Assembly: GCA_009702725.1 (NCBI GenBank)
Contig: WLHM01000022.1
Span: 1-10,392, forward strand
Source of the DNA: Actinomycetota bacterium
GTDB lineage: Bacteria > Actinomycetota > Actinomycetes > S36-B12
Reading direction: 5' to 3'
DNA length: 10,392 nucleotides
Below, piece by piece: positions 1-7,586 of the stretch. A program made the position numbers and the translations under genes. Each line of letters opens with the position of its first letter. The first letter of the stretch is position 1. The notes beneath the pieces are model-generated. The model was not told the origin of the DNA. It saw nothing but the letters and a program-made list of their open reading frames with translations, and searched no databases.

Positions 1-44
1 AGCTCGAGGCATCGCGGCTGCTCGCTAACCGAGCCAAGGGATAG
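1..44 (+). other. Possible 3' tail of an upstream gene
   Basis: The window starts 50 bases before the first full gene. Two frames could hold the end of an upstream coding region: one reads ARGIAAAR and stops with TAA at 26-28, the other reads LEASRLLANRAKG and stops with TAG at 42-44. Both look protein-like and they cannot be told apart from so few codons. Either would put an upstream gene within 25 bases of the GTG at 51, which would suggest a shared operon. The product cannot be named. Confidence 0.3.
36..41 (+). promoter_or_regulatory. Ribosome binding site for the AceE-like gene
   Basis: AAGGGA lies nine bases before the GTG at 51. It supports GTG as the true start, since no ATG lies closer in that frame. 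Confidence 0.5.
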
Positions 45-50
45 GCATCT

Positions 51-2426
51 GTGAAAAGTTCTGAGGTATCGCGGCGCGAAACTCTTGATCGAGTGGCCCA
101 AAGAGTGCTTTGGCTTGCCGTGCGAATGGTCGACTCGGCCAATCGAGACCGGGCAGATGCAGACGGCATAAAGGTAGGCGGTCACCAAGCATCTTCTGCT
201 TCCATGGTGGGGATTCTCACGGCCCTTTGGTTCGGACACCTAAATGCGCAAGACCAGGTGGCAGTGAAACCGCATGCATCACCCGCATTTCATGCAATTC
301 AGTACCTATTGGGCAACTTGGATCGTTCATACTTGACACGGCTTCGAGAATTCGGTGGCCTGCAGGCCTATCCATCACGTTCGAAGGACCCAGATCGAGT
401 TGATTTTTCAACCGGGTCGGTCGGTTTGGGTGCCGCGGCCCCGCTATTTGCTGGCGTTGTCAGGCGATATGTTGATGAGCATTTCGGAACCCGCTCCCAC
501 TCACGTTTCATCTCGATTTTGGGAGATGCAGAGCTTGACGAAGGCAATGTCTGGGAAGCGATTGCTGATCCTGCAACTGCGGGATTGGGCAATGTCATGT
601 GGGTTGTTGACTTCAACAGGCAGTCCTTAGATCGAATTGTTCCCGGCGTTCGTATTCAGCAATGGAAGTCGCAATTCGAGGCGGCGGGCTGGCATGTATT
701 AGAGGTCAAGTACGGGAGCCGAATCATGAATGACCTTCCCGAGGCCGATGGTGTACTTCTGCGAACTTTGATAGACGAAATGCCGAACGAGCATTACCAG
801 TCGCTGTTTGCACTTCGCGGGCCCGAGCTACGCGAAAGATTGCTTGAGAATGCAAGCCCGGTCTTGCGAGATCGAATTGCCGATTTGAATGATGATTACC
901 TGCACTTGCTTCTCACGGACCTCGGCGGTCACGATATATCAGCCCTGCTTGACGCGTTTGAAGAATGTGATGCGGTAAAAGACCGGCCAAGTGTGGTTTT
1001 CGCCTACACGGTAAAGGGCTGGGGGCTACCGACTGCGGGTCATCCGAGAAACCATTCCACCCTTCTTTCCGTCGAGCAAATTAGCAAGTTGCGAACGGAG
1101 GTAGGTCTAGAAGAACTTACTGAATGGGACAGGTTCGACCCCTCAACGCCCGAAGGTGTGCTTGCTGCTGAGCGCCGTGAATATTTATCTCGTGATGTCG
1201 AAGTGCCGAGAGGATCCATTCAGATCCCAGCAGCAACAATGCGGAAGCCACCTGCGCGTCCCGTGTCGACACAGGAAGCCTTCGGGAGAGTACTGGTCGA
1301 ACTTTCGCGCATTGATACCGTCGCTCCGTACCTAGTTACCACCGCCCCTGATGTAGCGACATCCACCAACCTTGCAGGTTTTATAAACCGCATGGGGGTA
1401 TTTTCTCCGGAGCTCCAACGGACTTGGAGCACAGACGATGCTTTGCAGTGGAAAGAAGGGCCATCGGGGCACCACATCCCTCTTGGCATTTCTGAGATGA
1501 ATCTTTTTCTATTACTTGGACAACTTGGTTTATCTTGGGACTTATCGTCACAGCCGCTACTCAGTATCGGTACGGTCTACGACCCATTTGTACTTCGAGG
1601 GCTTGATGCTTTTCTTTATGCAACTTACTCCGGATCTCGCTTCATCATCGCCGGTACGCCATCGGGGATTACCTTGGCACCCGAAGGGGGAGCTCACCAG
1701 TCGACAATTACGCCATCGGTGGGGCTCGAACTCCCGGGAGTTACTTTCATTGAACCTGCGTACGCACAGGGCCTAGATTGGCTCTTATGCGATGCTTTGG
1801 CGAGCATTGGCGATGCAAGCCCGCAGGCGGCTGGTCAAGACGCACAGCACGGGGCGTTCTACTTTCGGCTTACCACGCGTCCACTCGATCAGGCACCGTT
1901 TGAAATGGCTCGACAACGGCTTGGTGACGCTATTTTACGTCGGCAAGTTATCGCTGGTGCATACAGACTTGTGGATGCGTTTGATCAGCCCAAGGGCAAG
2001 GCGATGGGTGAGACCCCACCACTTGTACATATCGCGGCAAGCGGGGCGACCCTGCCGGAGGCGATTGAAGCAGCAGAAGAATTGGGCAGCGAAGGGATAG
2101 CTGCTCATGTGGTGGACGTGACATCCTCTGATCGTCTTTTCAAGTCGTGGCAACGGACAACTCGCCAAGCTGTCCGTACTGCTACTACGCCATCAATTCC
2201 AGGGGCCATCCGCGCCGCATTTCCCGAGCGAGCCCCGATTGTCACTGTCCAGGATGCTTCATCCCATCATCTGGCATGGCTGGGCTCGGCTCTTGGTGTG
2301 CCAGCAGTTTCACTCGGTGTCGATAGCTTCGGACAATCTGGCACGCGTAGTGACCTCTATGCAGCCCATGATCTCACGTCCGGTTCGGTCGTCAATGCGG
2401 CTTTGGCGGCTCTTAGCATGATTTGA
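51..2426 (+). CDS. AceE-like thiamine-diphosphate enzyme (pyruvate dehydrogenase E1 / transketolase family), short form
   Basis: This 791-residue protein belongs to the thiamine-diphosphate (ThDP) 2-oxoacid dehydrogenase E1 / transketolase superfamily and most resembles homodimeric AceE, which decarboxylates pyruvate and hands the acetyl group to lipoyl-E2. The ThDP/Mg site is visible as GDAELDE (158-164) followed by VVDFNRQ (185-191). From memory of the E. coli enzyme, its catalytic and substrate-site residues have apparent counterparts: H45 in GGHQAS, H75 in KPHASP, H335 in the HPRNHSTLL segment, E469 in LQWKEG, E482 in GISEMNL and H549 in APEGGAHQS. The pyrimidine-binding half spans about 405-610 and a transketolase C-terminal-like domain about 655-790. 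E. coli AceE has about 887 residues. The missing part is mainly N-terminal, because GGHQAS sits at residue 43 instead of about 104. In E. coli that region contacts E2. No E2 or E3 gene is visible here. The start is GTG with an AAGGGA site. A complex-independent 2-oxoacid decarboxylase or ketolase is an alternative to true pyruvate dehydrogenase. Confidence 0.85.
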   Translation: MKSSEVSRRETLDRVAQRVLWLAVRMVDSANRDRADADGIKVGGHQASSASMVGILTALWFGHLNAQDQVAVKPHASPAFHAIQYLLGNLDRSYLTRLREFGGLQAYPSRSKDPDRVDFSTGSVGLGAAAPLFAGVVRRYVDEHFGTRSHSRFISILGDAELDEGNVWEAIADPATAGLGNVMWVVDFNRQSLDRIVPGVRIQQWKSQFEAAGWHVLEVKYGSRIMNDLPEADGVLLRTLIDEMPNEHYQSLFALRGPELRERLLENASPVLRDRIADLNDDYLHLLLTDLGGHDISALLDAFEECDAVKDRPSVVFAYTVKGWGLPTAGHPRNHSTLLSVEQISKLRTEVGLEELTEWDRFDPSTPEGVLAAERREYLSRDVEVPRGSIQIPAATMRKPPARPVSTQEAFGRVLVELSRIDTVAPYLVTTAPDVATSTNLAGFINRMGVFSPELQRTWSTDDALQWKEGPSGHHIPLGISEMNLFLLLGQLGLSWDLSSQPLLSIGTVYDPFVLRGLDAFLYATYSGSRFIIAGTPSGITLAPEGGAHQSTITPSVGLELPGVTFIEPAYAQGLDWLLCDALASIGDASPQAAGQDAQHGAFYFRLTTRPLDQAPFEMARQRLGDAILRRQVIAGAYRLVDAFDQPKGKAMGETPPLVHIAASGATLPEAIEAAEELGSEGIAAHVVDVTSSDRLFKSWQRTTRQAVRTATTPSIPGAIRAAFPERAPIVTVQDASSHHLAWLGSALGVPAVSLGVDSFGQSGTRSDLYAAHDLTSGSVVNAALAALSMI

Positions 2427-2447
2427 CTTGAGGCGAAACGTGCGGAC

Positions 2448-3716
2448 TTAAGGTGAAGAAGTAGCAGAATGTCGACGGCAGGCAGGGATTGAAATAACCA
2501 CGGTTATGCAGATAAGTGGAACTAAAGCTACCGCGCATAGGATTTCAAAAGACGCGGTGAGGATTAGTAGTCCAGCGGTTATCCCACCCACCGCCGACGA
2601 AATGTTGACGAGTAAATCGGAGAAACCTTGCACTGCGGGCCTATTAATTGGGCTTACTTCGTCCGTAAGTAATGTTGCACCGGAAATCATGGTGCAAGAC
2701 CAACCAAGGCCCAATGAGAATTGGCCAAGTGCCAGAATTGTTGTGGATCCCGCAGAAGTTAATCCGCTGAGAATACACGCTGATGCGGAGATCATAACTC
2801 CAACGGTGATCATGGGAATCCGACCAAAGTAGTCCACGAGCCATCCCACTACCGGTGAAAGTAGGTACATACCAGCAATATTTATGCTGACGATTAGCCC
2901 AATTACTTGGAGTGAAATTCCGGAATCTAACATTCGTGCTGGCACGGTTACGGTCAGCATCACGAGCACTGCCATGGCGATAGCCAAGCTGGCTATGCCT
3001 AGTATCGCGCGGGGCTTGTCTTTAAGTTGGGCGACGGCGTCGCTTAATTTATGTCGGCTTGGTACTTGCTGCGATCCATGACTTTTTGTTGTTGCAATTA
3101 AGTAGGGGTCTGGCTTCAGTCGTACGTAGATGATTATTGCGCCAATTGCTATTGCTACGGCCGCTACAACATATGGACCACCCATGTCCGGTAGCCCAAA
3201 AGATTCGCCTAAGGCATCGGAGATGTAAAGCAGATTAGGACCAAGAACTGCGCCGATGGTTCCTGCCCAGACCACCCAAGACAAGGCACGCGCCCGGTGG
3301 TCCTCTGGCGCAAGGTCGGTAGCCGTATATCTGCCTTGATAAATTGCCGTTGACACAACACCAAATACGGCACAGCCGAAATAGACAATGAAGACATTCT
3401 GCAGAATCGAACCGCAAAGAATGACTAAGGCGCCGAGGGCGCTGATCGCTAGTCCGAGGGTGAGGGCAATTCGCCTCCCATGGACAAGAACTACTTTAGC
3501 CAGGGGCAGCGATGCTGTGGCGGCGCCAATAATGATTAGTGTTTGAGCCAGGCTTGCGGCAGCCGGTGACCCGGTCAAGGATACAGCGATTAGACCGCCG
3601 GCAGGTACTGTCCCGCCAAGGCCGCTCATGATTAGCGCCAATGAAAGTGTTCTAATAGTGCGTCGTTGAACTATTGCTCTGTCGGTGCTGTTATTTACGG
3701 GGTCAAAGACGCTCAA
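2448..3716 (-). CDS. MFS transporter, 12 transmembrane segments
   Basis: This 422-residue membrane protein has the two six-helix halves of the major facilitator superfamily. Hydrophobic segments lie at about 24-48, 53-75, 82-103, 106-126, 143-163, 181-199, 236-258, 268-290, 300-318, 324-345, 364-386 and 388-409, with a hydrophilic central loop at about 200-235. Motif-A-like stretches follow helices 2 and 8: HGRRIALTLG (79-88) and GWLVDYFGRIP (291-301). TATDLAPEDHRARAL (131-145) before helix 5 and NRPAVQGFSDLL (358-369) before helix 11 recall an actinobacterial MFS subgroup. The substrate is unknown. The first usable start is TTG at 3716. A stop codon lies nine codons upstream with no ATG or GTG between, and the next internal starts would cut helix 1. 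No Shine-Dalgarno precedes the TTG. The 3' end converges on the AceE-like gene with 21 bases between. It could export or import a substrate or product of that enzyme, but only proximity suggests this. Confidence 0.88.
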   Translation of the reverse strand: MSVFDPVNNSTDRAIVQRRTIRTLSLALIMSGLGGTVPAGGLIAVSLTGSPAAASLAQTLIIIGAATASLPLAKVVLVHGRRIALTLGLAISALGALVILCGSILQNVFIVYFGCAVFGVVSTAIYQGRYTATDLAPEDHRARALSWVVWAGTIGAVLGPNLLYISDALGESFGLPDMGGPYVVAAVAIAIGAIIIYVRLKPDPYLIATTKSHGSQQVPSRHKLSDAVAQLKDKPRAILGIASLAIAMAVLVMLTVTVPARMLDSGISLQVIGLIVSINIAGMYLLSPVVGWLVDYFGRIPMITVGVMISASACILSGLTSAGSTTILALGQFSLGLGWSCTMISGATLLTDEVSPINRPAVQGFSDLLVNISSAVGGITAGLLILTASFEILCAVALVPLICITVVISIPACRRHSATSSP

Positions 3717-3832
3717 TTCATTGCAGTCTGCGCAAAAGAGCTAACTGTCATGAATCAAATCGTAGAGTACTTTGACATCTAGCGAGAGCAAATGGATACC
3801 GGAATGCAACAACTATTCAGATACAGAGTGAA

Positions 3833-3861
3833 TTTATTTGTACTTGATAATTTCACATCAA
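3833..3861 (-). promoter_or_regulatory. Candidate promoter for the MFS transporter gene
   Basis: Read on the minus strand, TTGATG (3861-3856), 17 bases and AATAAA (3838-3833) give a fair housekeeping-type promoter. It would start RNA near 3826 and leave a leader of about 110 bases before the TTG at 3716. The -10 is only a partial match, so this is a weak call. Confidence 0.3.
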
Positions 3862-3863
3862 GT
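3842..3863. promoter_or_regulatory. Inverted repeat, possible operator upstream of the MFS gene
   Basis: ACTTGAT, eight bases, then ATCAAGT form perfect 7-bp arms. The repeat lies in the AT-rich gap between the mycoredoxin stop and the MFS start and covers the candidate -35 box of the MFS promoter, as a repressor operator would. The size suits a dimeric helix-turn-helix regulator. No regulator gene is adjacent. It is a poor terminator candidate for mycoredoxin because the stem is AT-rich and no T-tract follows on the minus strand. Confidence 0.4.
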
Positions 3864-3892
3864 TCATTGGCAATTGTCGCGTAGTGAACGAT

Positions 3893-4126
3893 TTAACTCA
3901 GGCCGAGTTTTTCCTTGACCTGCGCAATCGACGGGTTCGCTAGCGCGCTGCCATCGTCAAAGAGCATGGTGGGCACGGTCTGGTTGCCGCCATTGACGGT
4001 TTCAACGAATGCTGCGGCCTCTGGATCGACCTCGATATCTATTTCCTCGAAGGCAATACCCTCGCGGCCCAACTGGGCTTTTAGGCGCTGGCAGTAGCCA
4101 CACCAAACCGTTGTATACATCTTCAT
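3893..4126 (-). CDS. mrx1: Mycoredoxin (glutaredoxin-like, CGYC)
   Basis: This 77-residue thioredoxin-fold protein is cytosolic. By family knowledge, mycoredoxin reduces protein-mycothiol mixed disulfides, using the first cysteine as nucleophile and mycothiol as cosubstrate. Visible features are the active site WCGYC (C9, C12), the VNGGNQTVPT stretch with the cis-proline signature TVP (50-52), and DDGSALANPS (57-66), all close to M. tuberculosis Mrx1. The start is uncertain. A GTG at 4147 would add seven residues (MHASVAH). I prefer the ATG at 4126 because a TANNNT box lies seven bases upstream, as expected for a leaderless mRNA, and strand beta-1 begins immediately. Neither start has a Shine-Dalgarno. 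The gene is divergent from uvrD2. In M. tuberculosis the homologue sits between uvrD2 and nudC, but no nudC follows here. Confidence 0.9.
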   Translation of the reverse strand: MKMYTTVWCGYCQRLKAQLGREGIAFEEIDIEVDPEAAAFVETVNGGNQTVPTMLFDDGSALANPSIAQVKEKLGLS

Positions 4127-4133
4127 GTGGGCA

Positions 4134-4143
4134 ACGCTAGCGT
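4134..4143. promoter_or_regulatory. Shared bidirectional -10 element for mrx1 and uvrD2
   Basis: ACGCTAGCGT is a perfect 10-bp palindrome, so TAGCGT, a TANNNT-type -10, reads on both strands. On the plus strand it ends six bases before the uvrD2 GTG (4150). On the minus strand it ends seven bases before the mrx1 ATG (4126). These spacings put each transcription start at or next to the start codon, so both mRNAs would be leaderless. A partial -35, TTCACC, lies 16 bases upstream for mrx1 (4161-4156). No clear -35 is seen for uvrD2. The two promoters would exclude each other. Confidence 0.5.
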
Positions 4144-4149
4144 GCACCT

Positions 4150-6243
4150 GTGATTGGTGAACCAGGCCAGGTACTTGCCGGGCTAGATGACGAGCAGCAG
4201 GTGGTCGCCACCAGCGTGCACGGGCCGGTGGTTGTGCTGGCTGGGGCCGGTACCGGCAAGACTCGGGCCATCACCCATCGCATGGCCTATGCAGTGGCTA
4301 CCGGGGCCCATGAAGCCAGGAGGTCGCTGGCCGTGACCTTCACCACGCGAGCCGCCGGAGAGATGCGGGTGCGACTTCGCGAGCTTGGTGTTGAGGGTGC
4401 TCAAGTGCGCACCTTCCATGGGGCGGCCCTTCGGCAACTGCGTTACTTCTGGCCAAGGCTTAGTAGTCAAACTTTCCCTGACGTACTGCCGAGCAAGGCT
4501 CGTTTGCTCGCTGAGGCGGCGTCAAAGTCCGGTATAACAACAAACGCGGCTGTGATACGCGACTTGGCCTCAGATATTGAATGGTCCAAAGTAAGTGAAT
4601 TGGCCGCACGGGATCTTTTGACCGACCCGCGCGCGGCGATTCGTCAGTGGAGTATGGATCTTGCTGATGTGATGAAGATATATGCGAATTATGACGAGCT
4701 AAAGTCCGCGCGTGGCTTTTTGGATTTTGAGGATGTTCTCCTAGTTACCGTGGGCGCCCTGCAAACTCGCCCCGATATTCTCGATGAAGTGCATTCGGCA
4801 TATCGATGGTTCACCGTTGATGAATTTCAAGATGTTAATCCGCTGCAGCATCGATTGCTGACACTTTGGCGTGGTGATCGCGATGAAGTTTGTGCCGTAG
4901 GTGATGTTAGCCAAACGATCTACTCATTCACGGGCGCCTCAGCAGACTACTTGGTGAATTTTCGCACTGAGTTCCCAGATGCGACCGAGGTGCGCTTAGT
5001 TAATTGCTATCGGTGCACACCTGAAATCGTGAGTAAGGCTAATGCGGTTATCGTGCAAGCGCACTCGCGGGCCGCCGTGACTTTGCGGTCAATGTGCGAT
5101 CCTGGGGTGGAACCCACGGTGCAGTCACACTCGGATGAAGTTGCTGAGGCGACCGCGGTCGCTGAGTCAATTTCAACGCATCTGCGTAATGGGATTTCTG
5201 CCCGCGATATCGCCGTGTTGTTTCGGATGAATGCGCAATCGGCGGATCTTGAATCGGCATTGTCGGCGCGCGGGATCGCTGTTGTCATGCGAGGGGCTGA
5301 GCGATTCTTTGATCGACCGGAGGTGCGCGAGGGTGTGACGCGTATCAGGGGCGCTGCGCGCGCCGGAGGTGCCACCGGTGTACTCGGTGATGAAGTTCGC
5401 GGGATCCTTAGCGCTGCTGGCTGGGCTGCTGAGCGGCCGCAGGGCAGCGGTGCGGTTCGTGAGCGCTGGGAGTCGTTAGCGGCATTGGTGACTTTGGCCG
5501 ATGAGAATCCGCAGTGGGATTTGCCGGCATTTGTCACCGAACTTGATCATCGCTCTGAGGCGCAACATGCGCCGGCCGCCGATGCCGTGACACTTTCCTC
5601 CTTGCATTCGGCCAAGGGCCTTGAATGGCAGGTAGTTTTCATTGTCGGGTGCAGTGATGGCTTACTTCCGTTGTCGAATGCTGACTCACCCGATGAGATA
5701 GAGGAGGAGCGCCGGTTACTTTATGTTGGAATGACGCGCGCTAAGTCATACCTGCATCTGTCTTGGGCGCGGGCCCGGCAGCCGGGTGGCCGCGAAAACC
5801 GGGAGTTCAGCAAATTCCTAGTCACCCTTCGCGACTCAACGGGTCAACTTGCTGATGGGCTTGACGGTGATGAGTCGCGGGGGAGTGTGCACCGCGGCTC
5901 TGGTCGCGCGCGCACCGAACGCAAGAAGCGCGGACCGGCAATGTGCCGCACCTGCGGTAAGGGGTTGGTCACCGCGCCAGAGCGCTCCTTAGGCAGGTGC
6001 CGTACCTGCCCTTCGACTTATGACCCAGATCAGTTCGAACAGTTGAAACGGTGGCGACTGCGTCAGGCGACAGAGCGCGAAGTTCCAGCGTTCGTTGTCT
6101 TTACAGATGCAACTTTGCTGGCAATTGTTGAACAGTTGCCGGCAAGTTTGGAGCAGTTGGCGGCTATACCTGGCATCGGACCGGCGAAGTTGGAGTTGTA
6201 CGGGCCAACGCTCCTTGAGTTGCTGGGCGACCCGACCCGTTAG
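4150..6243 (+). CDS. uvrD2: ATP-dependent DNA helicase UvrD2 (SF1, with zinc motif and HRDC domain)
   Basis: This 697-residue superfamily-1 helicase is of the actinobacterial UvrD2 type, a 3'-5' DNA translocase of repair and replication; the M. tuberculosis protein is about 700 residues. Visible motifs: Walker A AGAGTGKT (31-38), Ia AVTFTTRAAGEM (61-72), II VDEFQDVN (223-230), III VGDVSQTIYSFTGA (250-263), IV NCYRCTPEIV (285-294), V TLSSLHSAKGLEW (481-493) and VI EEERRLLYVGMTRAK (518-532). After a basic linker comes a four-cysteine module (C599, C602, C617, C620), then an HRDC domain (about 629-697) with a helix-hairpin-helix-like AIPGIGPAKLELYG. In mycobacterial UvrD2 the four-cysteine motif matters for unwinding. 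The GTG start has no Shine-Dalgarno, but the -10-like TAGCGT six bases upstream fits leaderless initiation. The N-terminus matches the family, with GLDDEQ at 11-16. The gene ends 14 bases from the convergent kinase gene with no obvious terminator. All motifs are intact. Confidence 0.95.
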   Translation: MIGEPGQVLAGLDDEQQVVATSVHGPVVVLAGAGTGKTRAITHRMAYAVATGAHEARRSLAVTFTTRAAGEMRVRLRELGVEGAQVRTFHGAALRQLRYFWPRLSSQTFPDVLPSKARLLAEAASKSGITTNAAVIRDLASDIEWSKVSELAARDLLTDPRAAIRQWSMDLADVMKIYANYDELKSARGFLDFEDVLLVTVGALQTRPDILDEVHSAYRWFTVDEFQDVNPLQHRLLTLWRGDRDEVCAVGDVSQTIYSFTGASADYLVNFRTEFPDATEVRLVNCYRCTPEIVSKANAVIVQAHSRAAVTLRSMCDPGVEPTVQSHSDEVAEATAVAESISTHLRNGISARDIAVLFRMNAQSADLESALSARGIAVVMRGAERFFDRPEVREGVTRIRGAARAGGATGVLGDEVRGILSAAGWAAERPQGSGAVRERWESLAALVTLADENPQWDLPAFVTELDHRSEAQHAPAADAVTLSSLHSAKGLEWQVVFIVGCSDGLLPLSNADSPDEIEEERRLLYVGMTRAKSYLHLSWARARQPGGRENREFSKFLVTLRDSTGQLADGLDGDESRGSVHRGSGRARTERKKRGPAMCRTCGKGLVTAPERSLGRCRTCPSTYDPDQFEQLKRWRLRQATEREVPAFVVFTDATLLAIVEQLPASLEQLAAIPGIGPAKLELYGPTLLELLGDPTR

Positions 6244-6257
6244 CTCTTAGCTCTTTG

Positions 6258-7577
6258 CTATTGGCCAGCGGTAGTGAAATCAGGTACCCAACGCGTTAGT
6301 TCAGCGCGCATCGGAACGGTGGCGCCGAGTTGACACAGCACGCCGATACAACCTAGCCAGACCCGATGAATCAAGGCATATGACGGCGGCAGGTTTAGTT
6401 TTAGTCCTACGGCGAAATCGGGATTGCGCATATCGTTCATGCGGGTGAATTGCTCGCGCATCCAGTCCCGGGAGAAAGTGAACTCTTCGTAGCGGGCTGG
6501 ATCAACAAAAGGCTCGAGGTATCCCAGTACTTGCTCGGCATCGACCTCAATATTGGGCTTAATGAAACCCTCGGCGCGTAGTCCCTCAATTACCGTTTGT
6601 GCATCTCCTAATTGAGCGATACGAAGTAATGAACCCATTGCCGAAGGTAGTCCATCTGGCAATGATGCGCAGGCACCGAAGTCAAGTATGCCTAGGCGGC
6701 CATCCGGGGTGATGCGGAAGTTGCCGGGGTGTGGGTCGGCATGTAGGAGGCCAGCACGCGATGGGCCGGATAGCAAGAAACGTTCATAGAGGACTCCGGC
6801 TGCGTCACGCTCAGCTTGACTGCCGTCTTTAATGATGGATGAGAGTGCAGTGCCGTCAACCCATTCACTGACGAGCACATGGGGTGCTGCAACAAGAACA
6901 TGGGGTATCACAAACTCCGGGTCACCTTCGAAGGCGATGGCGAAAGCCCGTTGATTCTGTGATTCGTTCAAGTAGTCGAGTTCGTCAACGGCGCGATCGC
7001 GTAACTCATCTAGGAGTGGATTGATATCGAGACCGGGTATCCAAGAGGCAAAGAGTTTACCCATTCGCGCCATTTGATTGAGGTCGCTAATTAGGGCTTT
7101 GTCGGCTCCGGGGTATTGCACTTTCACAGCCACCACGCGGCCGTCATGCCAGGTTGCTTTATGTACCTGCCCGATGGAGGCGGCCGCTGCAGGCTGGTCT
7201 GCGAACTCCAAGAATTTTGTGCGCCATTCCACACCAAGTTCCTCTGCGAGAATCTTGTGAATAGCTTCAGCAGGTAGGGGAGGTGCAGCATCTTGTAATT
7301 TGGTGAGGGCCGCTCGATAAGGGCCGGCGAAGTCCTCGGGTAGTGCGGCCTCGAAAATACTCATGGCTTGACCAAGTTTCATGGCCCCGCCTTTAAGCTC
7401 GCCTAGTACTTTGAACATTTGCTCGGCGGTGCGCGCTTGTAATTCAGCGGCCACTAGCTCAGCGGATTTTCCGCCGACCCGCTTGCCGAAGCCCAGCGCG
7501 GTTCGCCCAGCAAAGGCGGCCGGCAGCGCAGCCATCCGCACACTGCGGGTGAGGGCATTGCGTGGAAGTTCGGCCAT
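6258..7577 (-). CDS. ABC1/UbiB-family protein kinase-like ATPase
   Basis: This 439-residue protein belongs to the atypical kinase ABC1/ADCK/UbiB family, whose members bind ATP and in other organisms support quinone or lipid metabolism. Family hallmarks in order: the KxGQ motif in KGGAMKLGQ (62-70), the alanine-rich loop AAAASIGQVH (130-139), the nucleotide-site lysine K152 in VAVKVQYP, the glutamate region VDELDYLNE (197-205), the catalytic-loop equivalent HADPHPGNF (279-287) and DFG (299-301). No transmembrane segment is clear. It resembles M. tuberculosis Rv3197, which sits near uvrD2 in the same way. The upstream gene ends nine bases before this ATG, and its stop overlaps GGGTGA (minus strand, 7592-7587), which could serve as the ribosome binding site, so the pair is probably cotranscribed and translationally linked. 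Mycobacteria have whiB7 between this gene and uvrD2; here only 14 bases separate the stop codons. The substrate is unknown. Confidence 0.9.
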   Translation of the reverse strand: MAELPRNALTRSVRMAALPAAFAGRTALGFGKRVGGKSAELVAAELQARTAEQMFKVLGELKGGAMKLGQAMSIFEAALPEDFAGPYRAALTKLQDAAPPLPAEAIHKILAEELGVEWRTKFLEFADQPAAAASIGQVHKATWHDGRVVAVKVQYPGADKALISDLNQMARMGKLFASWIPGLDINPLLDELRDRAVDELDYLNESQNQRAFAIAFEGDPEFVIPHVLVAAPHVLVSEWVDGTALSSIIKDGSQAERDAAGVLYERFLLSGPSRAGLLHADPHPGNFRITPDGRLGILDFGACASLPDGLPSAMGSLLRIAQLGDAQTVIEGLRAEGFIKPNIEVDAEQVLGYLEPFVDPARYEEFTFSRDWMREQFTRMNDMRNPDFAVGLKLNLPPSYALIHRVWLGCIGVLCQLGATVPMRAELTRWVPDFTTAGQ

Positions 7578-7586
7578 GCCTAATTG

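Noticed and set aside
3772..3800. TTGACA on the plus strand in the MFS-mrx1 gap, suggesting a plus-strand promoter
   Set aside because: The sequence 17-18 bases downstream (GATACC) is a poor -10, and no plus-strand gene follows before uvrD2; it would only transcribe antisense to mrx1.
5007..5537. 176-residue open frame antisense to uvrD2
   Set aside because: It lies inside an intact helicase gene with all motifs, is rich in Arg, Ser, Ala and Thr as expected for a shadow frame, and shows no domain.
6241..6256. Two tandem copies of TAGCTCT at the end of uvrD2
   Set aside because: A 7-base duplication is too short to mean more than replication slippage or chance.
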